Below, one piece after another: positions 7,077 through 12,697 of a stretch of 12,697 bases of DNA. This DNA comes from Candidatus Pollutiaquabacter sp. Its GTDB lineage: Bacteria; Bacteroidota; Bacteroidia; AKYH767-A; 2013-40CM-41-45. The translations under genes and the position numbers were made by a program. Where the stretch lies: positions 1 through 12,697 of the forward strand of contig CAINVI010000376.1 of assembly GCA_903854075.1 (NCBI GenBank), in the 5' to 3' direction. Numbering within the stretch: position 1 is the stretch's first letter; the number at the start of each line of letters is the position of its first letter. The notes beneath the pieces were generated by a model that was given only the letters and a program-made list of their open reading frames with translations, had not been told where the DNA came from and did no database searches.

Positions 7077-9944
7077 TTAACGAATAACCTGCAGAGGCTT
7101 TACCTGCTGTACATCACCGGCGGTAAACCGGACGATGTATGAACCGGCTGCCAGACCGGCAACGTCAGTATTAAAAGTGTAGCGTCCTGCAGTCAGGTTA
7201 TCGTTTAACAACACTTTCACCAGTTCACCCTGGAGGGTGTAGATGGAAATGTCCGTCGCAGCACTGCGCTCCACTTCAAATTCCAGGGTAAGCGCATGGG
7301 TAGCGGGATTAGGAAACACCGCTTTCAACGAAGTTGATCCGGCGAGATTGATTGGCGTAAGACCTGTAAGCACATTGTTATCGTAACGCACTTGAGCAGC
7401 ATCGGCAGAGAGTTGAATGGAGGCAAGATTTTCTCCGGCAATCAGCGCAAAAGCTACTGTAACGGAATCGCCTGCAGAAAGATTAAATCCACCGGAAGCA
7501 ACGACATCAATGACATCTTCACCAGTTGGCGCGCCATTTCCGGCAGAAGACCGGGAAGTCGACATAGAGGCATATTTCTCCGAATCATCATAGCCATCCG
7601 ACAAGTCCAAACCTCCATTACCACCGGCCAAATTATCAATTGCATAATGATTGAACGGCGTGTTGCTCAACACTTTTATTCCGGCAAATAATCCGCCGGC
7701 ATCCGTACTCCAGCAATAACCCATTCGACGAGAAAGATCTTCGTCCGCTTTATTGTTAGCATAGTTGGGAATATCCCAATCAGCAAACAGACCGGCATAT
7801 AAACCGTTGAGCGTAGAAGAACCGCTGTTCTTAATCACATACTCAACAATGATGTATTTACGGTCAATGTTCGGAGAGTCCCAAGCGAAAGCACGGTGTG
7901 TAATTAAAACCGGCAACGGATTAGCAGATGTTGAACCATTGTCGGCGAACTTTCCATACGCATCATAGGAGGATACCGTTCCGGGCTGCTGACCGGAAAC
8001 GGTTATAACCGGGCTAAAATCCGTATCGTACGTAGCACCTGCACCGCGGACATAATCAGAAACCTGAGTACCGGAAGCACCGACCATCAAGCCCATTTCG
8101 TACAGCATCGTCGGACCGCCTTGATAGGTAAATCCGATTCCTTGTGCCTGGCCGGACTCGTTGTAGCCAATCAAACCCTTACTGGTAATACTTGTTCCCA
8201 CATCATTGACCTCAATATTGAGATAATCCACGTTTACCACGACTTTGAAAGAATAAACGTCGTTCCATGTACCATCGGTCATGGTGATTTTGAAGACCAC
8301 TTCGGTATTCAACGGCGTACCTGGATTGATCAACACACGGTATGGAGCAGCATAGTTAGAAACTGTATCCAAGCTGTTCACCACACCCGCCGTAAAAGTA
8401 TTTTGCACGATCGTAACATTGGTGGAAACGGAAGAAAGAGAACACACCAGATTGTTGGTTGGACGAAGCAGGTTCAGGAAGGTAGCTGTAAACTGCAAAG
8501 TGTCACCCGCAATGAAAACGTTGTCGTTTCCATCTTTAGTAGTGAACGCGTCTACCGTTACTCCCGGCGCCGTGCTATCATTTACTGCACGGAATAAATT
8601 GATTCGTCCTTTTCCCAATTTATCACGCAGCCCGGAATTAACGCCAACATTATAAATGTTATCGCAGGTGACACGCAGCTGCTGAGCAGCTTGCAACGCA
8701 CTCATCGCGGGGAAACGGGAACGCACTAAAGCTACACCGCCTGCAGTGATAGGAGCGGCCATAGAAGTTCCACTGTAAGCCACATAACTGTCATTATAAA
8801 CGGTTGCAAGAATTGATGTTCCGGGCGCGCAAACATCGATTGCATAGCCGTAATTGGAGAAGCCGGATTTAGCATCCGTACTGGAAGTAGACGCCACTGA
8901 AAGTACCCTTTTATAACACGACGGATAATAATCTTGTTCAGTACCGTTGTTTCCAGCTGCCGCAACGACTACTGCATCGTGGGTAAAGGTGGCAAAATCG
9001 ACTACATCCTGTTCAAACTGACTTGGTCCTCCACCTCGGCCCCAGGAACAATTGATGACCGAACAACCGTGCGTGGCAGCGTAATAAACGCCATCATAAC
9101 CATTGTCAATGGATGTAGTACTCGCATCGAGTGAACTTTTCACCGGCAGGAAGCGGCAATTAAAGCCGGGAGCAGCTACACCGGTATTATTATCCGTAAC
9201 GGCGGATGCACAACCGGAGACGTGTGAACCATGATCGCTGGCGCCAACCATCGGATCATTATTGTTTTCACTGACGTCCCAACCACGAAAATTATCGACA
9301 TAACCATCATTGTCATTGTCCTGTCCATCGATAGGATCGTTCCAGTTGTAAGCAATATTAGCAGCGAGATCCGGGTGATCCCAGTCCGTGCCGCTATCTA
9401 CAATACCTACTACTACATTGGTATCTCCTTTGCTGATATTCCAGGCGTTATACGCATTGATTTTGTTCAAGGCATACTGCGACGAGGCCTGCGGATCATT
9501 CGGGTTATAATACAGGTCATGAACGTAAAGCGGCTCGGCATACACAAGAATACCGGAGTTCATGAGTGTAGCGATTACGTCAGACACTTCTGAAGCAGGG
9601 TCGATCTGTAAACGGTAAACCAGCGAAAGGTCAACCGCCGGACGGCCGAAACGATTGACAGCAGCGGAAGGAGTGAATTCGCGTTGGAATTTCTTTTCCA
9701 CGCTAACCACATTCAGTGCGCGTAAGGCTTCAGCGATGCGGTATTCAGCAATGCCGTTTTGATTACAAGCGGAGCGGTAAGCGGGATGGACTTTTACTAC
9801 GAATTGCCCGGGAAGAACACGGGCTCCGTTGTAACGAGCACCAGCTCCATTGCCGGATATCGCAGAGCGATTACCGGCAACTACTACCCACGGCAACATG
9901 ATTAATAACCAAACACGGAAAACCTGGAGGAGAATAGATTTCAT
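7077..9944 (-). CDS. Secreted subtilisin-like (S8) serine protease with T9SS sorting domain
   Basis: Extracellular serine endopeptidase of 955 residues. A signal peptide covers about 1-23 (MKS, a hydrophobic core, VVVAG). An inhibitory pro-region follows (about 43-145), leading into the typical YNPNDP junction before the catalytic domain (about 150-455). The triad is Asp183 (IVDSGTD), His238 (DHGSHVSG) and Ser394 (SGTSMAAP), with oxyanion Asn332 (AAAGNNG). A calcium-loop-like DNDNDGYVD lies at 209-217. Residues about 456-865 form a beta-rich accessory region that I cannot assign to a named family. The C-terminal 80 residues (FPNPATHALTLEF, ISIYTLQGELV, LAAGSYIVRF) are a T9SS type A sorting domain, so export is by Sec across the inner membrane, then T9SS across the outer membrane with removal of the tail. 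The ATG is followed directly by the signal peptide. The gene stands alone between its own terminator and the nuclease-fold gene, probably degrading protein for nutrition; the substrate is unknown. Confidence 0.96.
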   Translation of the reverse strand: MKSILLQVFRVWLLIMLPWVVVAGNRSAISGNGAGARYNGARVLPGQFVVKVHPAYRSACNQNGIAEYRIAEALRALNVVSVEKKFQREFTPSAAVNRFGRPAVDLSLVYRLQIDPASEVSDVIATLMNSGILVYAEPLYVHDLYYNPNDPQASSQYALNKINAYNAWNISKGDTNVVVGIVDSGTDWDHPDLAANIAYNWNDPIDGQDNDNDGYVDNFRGWDVSENNNDPMVGASDHGSHVSGCASAVTDNNTGVAAPGFNCRFLPVKSSLDASTTSIDNGYDGVYYAATHGCSVINCSWGRGGGPSQFEQDVVDFATFTHDAVVVAAAGNNGTEQDYYPSCYKRVLSVASTSSTDAKSGFSNYGYAIDVCAPGTSILATVYNDSYVAYSGTSMAAPITAGGVALVRSRFPAMSALQAAQQLRVTCDNIYNVGVNSGLRDKLGKGRINLFRAVNDSTAPGVTVDAFTTKDGNDNVFIAGDTLQFTATFLNLLRPTNNLVCSLSSVSTNVTIVQNTFTAGVVNSLDTVSNYAAPYRVLINPGTPLNTEVVFKITMTDGTWNDVYSFKVVVNVDYLNIEVNDVGTSITSKGLIGYNESGQAQGIGFTYQGGPTMLYEMGLMVGASGTQVSDYVRGAGATYDTDFSPVITVSGQQPGTVSSYDAYGKFADNGSTSANPLPVLITHRAFAWDSPNIDRKYIIVEYVIKNSGSSTLNGLYAGLFADWDIPNYANNKADEDLSRRMGYCWSTDAGGLFAGIKVLSNTPFNHYAIDNLAGGNGGLDLSDGYDDSEKYASMSTSRSSAGNGAPTGEDVIDVVASGGFNLSAGDSVTVAFALIAGENLASIQLSADAAQVRYDNNVLTGLTPINLAGSTSLKAVFPNPATHALTLEFEVERSAATDISIYTLQGELVKVLLNDNLTAGRYTFNTDVAGLAAGSYIVRFTAGDVQQVKPLQVIR

Positions 9945-10001
9945 TGTATTGAACGAGAAATTAATTATTTAAGAACAAGGTAGGCCTAATTCAAATAATA
10001 A

Positions 10002-10009
10002 CAAAAGTA
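10002..10009 (-). promoter_or_regulatory. Bacteroidota -7 promoter element of the secreted protease
   Basis: Read on the minus strand this is TACTTTTG, a full match to the Bacteroidota -7 consensus TAnnTTTG. It lies 57 bases before the protease ATG, which would leave an AT-rich leader of about 50 bases. The leader also contains the 8-bp palindrome TAGGCCTA (9981-9988). No TTG element is visible at the usual distance upstream, so the site rests on the -7 box alone. Confidence 0.4.
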
Positions 10010-10040
10010 GAAGCGAAGAGTTACGCTATTACTGCGATTA

Positions 10041-10514
10041 TCAGACCGCTTGTAGCGAATTATGCAGAGGAATTGCCTCCAGGAATTCATACGACCCCTT
10101 TTCATGGTCGACCTTACAGCAGATTAATTGAAAACCGTTTGCCACCAGGAAATAAGGAACACGCAGGACAAGATTATACCGGGCAGCCTGATCGAAAACA
10201 GACTGATCCAATCGGACGTGAGGCGCCTTACACTCAATCAACAAGACCGGCCGGTGCTGTGAATCATAAATCAAGGCATCAAAGCGCTTGGACATACCGG
10301 CCATCTTGAGCTCCTTTTCTACACTAAAAAGGCCTTTGGGGTAGTTAAGTTCTTCCAGCAGGTACGTTAAAAGATGCTGTCGCACCCACTCCTCAGGCGT
10401 CAGAGAAACGTATTTTAAACGTATTTTGTCAAAAATTTTAAGACCACGTCTGCCTTGGGAGGTAGACTTGATTGTAAAATTGTAATCCGGAAATTGCAAG
10501 CGTGGTAAATCCAC
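10041..10514 (-). CDS. Stand-alone HsdR N-terminal-type nuclease-fold protein
   Basis: Protein of 157 residues resembling the type I restriction enzyme R-subunit N-terminal domain (HSDR_N_2 family, PD-(D/E)XK fold). The putative nuclease core is Asp79 in KRFDALIYD, Glu94-Cys-Lys96 in LLIECKAP, and Gln109 in FDQAARYN. TPEEWVRQHLLTYLLEELNYP (39-59) is the usual N-terminal helix block of this family, with Glu41/Glu42 as possible fourth-motif acids. There is no helicase motor, and no HsdM or HsdS gene in the window, so this is not a complete restriction system. Such single-domain proteins are widespread in Bacteroidota and their biological role is not established. The start is GTG (10512-10514): the frame has no upstream ATG before an in-frame stop at 10551-10553, and the next internal Met is residue 72. 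It is divergent, over 30 bp, from AMP nucleosidase and holA. Confidence 0.88.
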   Translation of the reverse strand: MDLPRLQFPDYNFTIKSTSQGRRGLKIFDKIRLKYVSLTPEEWVRQHLLTYLLEELNYPKGLFSVEKELKMAGMSKRFDALIYDSQHRPVLLIECKAPHVRLDQSVFDQAARYNLVLRVPYFLVANGFQLICCKVDHEKGSYEFLEAIPLHNSLQAV

Positions 10515-10544
10515 AAACGTTAATTTTACGGTGAAAATACGCGC

Positions 10545-11315
10545 ATGGACTCAAAAAAAGAAATTGTTGAAAATTGGCTGCCACGGTACACCGGCACCAA
10601 ACTGGAGGACTTTGGTAAATACATCTTGCTAACCAACTTTCAGCACTACGTTAAATTGTTTGCCGAATGGTACAATGTACCAGTTAATGGCGCCGATAAA
10701 CCTATGCCAAATGCAACGGCGGACGGCATCACCATCATTAACTTCGGAATCGGAAGTCCCAACGCGGCACTCATCATGGATTTACTCAGTGCCATTACAC
10801 CGAATGCAGCACTTTTTTTGGGTAAATGCGGCGGATTAAAGAAGAAAAACAACGTCGGCGATCTAATTCTTCCGATTGCCGCCGTCCGCGGCGAGGGAAC
10901 CTCTAATGACTACCTGCCACCGGAAGTGCCCGCGCTGCCTGCATTTAATATGCAAAAGGCCGTATCTACCACCATTCGAGACTACGATTCCGACTACTGG
11001 ACAGGTACAGTGTATTCCACCAATCGTCGTGTTTGGGAACACGATGATGAATTCAAATCTTATCTTGAACGTACCCGCTGCATGGCCATTGACATGGAAA
11101 CGGCGACCATTTTCCTGGTGGGCTTTGCCAATAAAATCCCGACCGGTGCATTATTGCTGGTCTCCGATCAGCCCATGGTTCCCGAGGGTGTGAAAACTGC
11201 AGAGAGCGACAAGAAAGTTACCGCAGAGTTTGTCGAACGGCACCTTAAAGTCGGCATTGACTCTCTCAAACAGCTCATCAACAACGGACTAACTGTAAAA
11301 CACCTTCGCTTCTGA
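10545..11315 (+). CDS. amn: AMP nucleosidase, short form
   Basis: Purine-salvage enzyme expected to hydrolyse AMP to adenine and ribose 5-phosphate in the cytoplasm. Its 256 residues make up a nucleoside phosphorylase-like fold: GIGSPNAA (68-75) for phosphate or ribose-phosphate contact, LGKCGGL (92-98), the DMETAT block (183-188) with Met184/Glu185 contacting ribose, and SDQP (207-210) with Asp207 as probable catalytic acid at the base. E. coli Amn is about 484 residues with an additional N-terminal regulatory domain; this protein lacks that domain, as is usual for the Bacteroidota AMN-like family. Activity on other purine nucleosides or nucleotides cannot be excluded from sequence. The ATG at 10545 is supported by the close fit of the N-terminus. 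It precedes holA by only 4 bp, so the two are probably co-transcribed. Confidence 0.9.
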   Translation: MDSKKEIVENWLPRYTGTKLEDFGKYILLTNFQHYVKLFAEWYNVPVNGADKPMPNATADGITIINFGIGSPNAALIMDLLSAITPNAALFLGKCGGLKKKNNVGDLILPIAAVRGEGTSNDYLPPEVPALPAFNMQKAVSTTIRDYDSDYWTGTVYSTNRRVWEHDDEFKSYLERTRCMAIDMETATIFLVGFANKIPTGALLLVSDQPMVPEGVKTAESDKKVTAEFVERHLKVGIDSLKQLINNGLTVKHLRF

Positions 11316-11319
11316 CACC

Positions 11320-12348
11320 ATGTCGTTCCAGCAGCTCATCGGCGACCTGAAGAAAAAGATTTACGCACCCGTGTATTTTCTGCACGGCGACGAATCCTAT
11401 TATATCGATGAGGCGGTCAATTACATGGAGGAGCACATTCTTTCCGAAAGCGAGCGGGAATTCAACCAGACTATTCTTTACGGAAAGGACATTGATGCGC
11501 TCAGCCTGATCAGCTATGCCAAGCGCTATCCGATGATGTCGAACTACCAATTGGTGATCATCAAAGAAGCGCAGGATATACGCAACCTGATCAGCAAGGA
11601 AGGAAACGAAAAGCGCGATCCGTTTTTAGAGTACATTCAAAAACCAACACCAACTACTATTCTTGTGTTAGCCTACAAACACAAGACACTGGACAAACGG
11701 ACCAAATTGTATAAAGCCATTACCAAGCATGCGGTAATGCTCGAAAGCAAGAAGCTGTACGACCGTGAAATTTCAGGTTGGATAACCCAATACGTGCTCT
11801 CGCACAGTCATCGCATCGAAGCCAGAGCCGCGATGATGATGGCGGAATATCTGGGAAATGATTTATCCAAGGTCGCTAATGAAGCCGACAAGCTGATGTT
11901 GTCGGTTAAGCCGAGTGAAGAGATAAAAGTAGCGATGGTGGAGGAGAAAATTGGCATCAGTAAAGACTTCAATATTTTCGAGATGTATTCGGCGCTGGCC
12001 ACTCGAAACGTGTATAAAGCGAATCTCATTGCTCGACATTTCGGCGCCAATTCAAAATCGAATCCAATCCAGCAAACAATACCTTCCATTTATTCCTTCT
12101 TTAATAAGATTGTCACCTTGCATGCATTGGGGCCGCGTAAAGAAAAAGGTGAACTTGCAGCTGCTATCGGCGTGAGCCCCTACTTTGTACAAGAATACAT
12201 TCAGGCATCTCAATCCTATCCCCTGCCCGTTTGCATGCGAAACATTGGGTATATCCGCGATTACGATTTACGGTCAAAAGGAGTCAATGCTGAACGCATG
12301 GAAGATAGCGCGTTGCTGAAAGAGCTTGTGTACAAACTGCTGCATTGA
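11320..12348 (+). CDS. holA: DNA polymerase III subunit delta (clamp loader)
   Basis: Delta subunit of the clamp-loader complex, which opens the beta sliding clamp and loads it on primed DNA. The 342 residues match the usual HolA length. Recognisable blocks are PVYFLHGDESYYIDE (17-31), which in the family opens the AAA+-like domain I; the ILVLAYKHKTLDKRTKLYKA stretch (114-133); EYLGNDLSKVANEADKL (176-192), typical of domain II; GISKDFNIFE (212-221); and a C-terminal collar domain ending with DLRSKGV (316-322). No Walker motif is seen, as expected since delta does not bind ATP. The ATG lies 4 bp after the amn stop, and the downstream EVE gene starts 59 bp later on the same strand. Identification is firm from motif order and length. 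Confidence 0.94.
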   Translation: MSFQQLIGDLKKKIYAPVYFLHGDESYYIDEAVNYMEEHILSESEREFNQTILYGKDIDALSLISYAKRYPMMSNYQLVIIKEAQDIRNLISKEGNEKRDPFLEYIQKPTPTTILVLAYKHKTLDKRTKLYKAITKHAVMLESKKLYDREISGWITQYVLSHSHRIEARAAMMMAEYLGNDLSKVANEADKLMLSVKPSEEIKVAMVEEKIGISKDFNIFEMYSALATRNVYKANLIARHFGANSKSNPIQQTIPSIYSFFNKIVTLHALGPRKEKGELAAAIGVSPYFVQEYIQASQSYPLPVCMRNIGYIRDYDLRSKGVNAERMEDSALLKELVYKLLH

Positions 12349-12407
12349 TAACAAAGCGCTGCTGTAAGCGTTTAGAATACTAAGTTGACATTATCAGAAT
12401 TCAGACT

Positions 12408-12697
12408 ATGCCAAACTACTGGCTCGTAAAATCAGATCCCGAAACCTACAGCTGGGACGATCTTTTGAAAGATGGATCTACCACCTGGGATGGCGTACGC
12501 AACCACTTGGCTAAACGCCACCTCGCTGGAATGAAAAAGAAAGATCAGGTGTTGGTCTATCACAGCATGGGCGAATCATCCGTGGTAGGAACTGCTGTTG
12601 TAGAAAAAGAAGGATTCGAAGATCCAACAGCACCGGGCGAAAACTGGGTTGCGGTCGGATTGAAAGCCGTGAAATCATTAAAACGGCCGGTGACACT
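12408..12697 (+). CDS. EVE domain-containing protein (3' end outside window)
   Basis: The first 96 codons of a protein that runs off the window; complete family members are about 140-160 residues. The N-terminus NYWLVKSDPETYSWDDL, followed by TWDGVRNHLAKRHL, the MKKKDQVLVYHS strand-loop and VVGTAVV, is characteristic of the EVE domain (thymocyte nuclear protein 1-like, PUA-related fold). Related domains bind modified bases such as 5-methyl- or 5-hydroxymethylcytosine in an aromatic cage; here the Trp and Tyr residues in YWLVKS, TWDGVRN and VYHS would be candidates. The biological role in bacteria is not well defined; ties to modified-DNA recognition or RNA binding are proposed for the family. 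The ATG at 12408 is chosen because family homology begins at once. It may be read from the amn-holA transcript or from its own promoter; the 59-bp gap shows no clear promoter or terminator. Confidence 0.9.
   Translation, partial: MPNYWLVKSDPETYSWDDLLKDGSTTWDGVRNHLAKRHLAGMKKKDQVLVYHSMGESSVVGTAVVEKEGFEDPTAPGENWVAVGLKAVKSLKRPVT

Noticed and set aside
8121..9593. Long plus-strand reading frames (8121-8597 and 9231-9593) opposite the protease gene.
   Set aside because: They lie fully antisense to a clear S8 protease, show no recognisable motif and have low-complexity Ile/Val-rich or Arg-rich composition typical of shadow frames.
10041..10514. Type I restriction-modification system.
   Set aside because: Only the HsdR N-terminal-like domain is present, without helicase motor, methyltransferase or specificity subunit.
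10521..10528. Possible plus-strand -7 element TAATTTTA before AMP nucleosidase.
   Set aside because: One mismatch to the consensus and the nearest upstream TTG is about 24 bases away, too far for confidence.

Overview
The window looks like chromosomal core sequence from a member of the Bacteroidota, probably an environmental lineage of moderate GC. Four things point there: a secreted subtilase with a type IX secretion (T9SS) C-terminal sorting domain, a DUF5606 protein, a short AMP nucleosidase, and a stand-alone HsdR-N-type nuclease-fold protein beside holA. The one good promoter element seen, TAnnTTTG, is also the Bacteroidota type. I see no tRNA, rRNA, insertion sequence, CRISPR array, prophage or integrase.

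Layout, left to right. Bases 2-940 (+) are the 3' part of murB (peptidoglycan precursor synthesis); its start lies before the window. It converges, with 13 bp between stop codons, on a large hybrid sensor kinase (954-4334, -). That protein has two membrane segments, three PAS-like sensory regions, a histidine kinase core, a degenerate receiver, a canonical receiver and an HPt domain, so it carries a whole phosphorelay up to the final response regulator, which is not present here. A 283-bp gap with two short dyads separates it from a leftward two-gene unit: a DUF5606 protein (6348-6860, -) followed by an M3-family oligoendopeptidase (4618-6348, -). The two overlap by one base at TAATG. A strong hairpin terminator (7007-7048) then closes the next leftward gene, a 955-residue secreted S8 subtilisin-like protease with a T9SS tail (7077-9944, -).

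Upstream of the protease lies an HsdR-N-type PD-(D/E)XK protein (10041-10514, -). It is divergent, over only 30 bp, from a rightward group: AMP nucleosidase (10545-11315), holA, the DNA polymerase III delta subunit (11320-12348), and an EVE-domain protein (12408 onward, cut by the window end).

Together the genes cover cell-wall synthesis, environmental sensing, intracellular and secreted proteolysis, purine salvage and replication. They do not form one obvious pathway. I found no convincing undescribed multi-gene system. The most suggestive neighbourhood is the right end, where an orphan nuclease-fold protein, a clamp-loader subunit and a possible modified-base reader lie together; the functional link is only inference.
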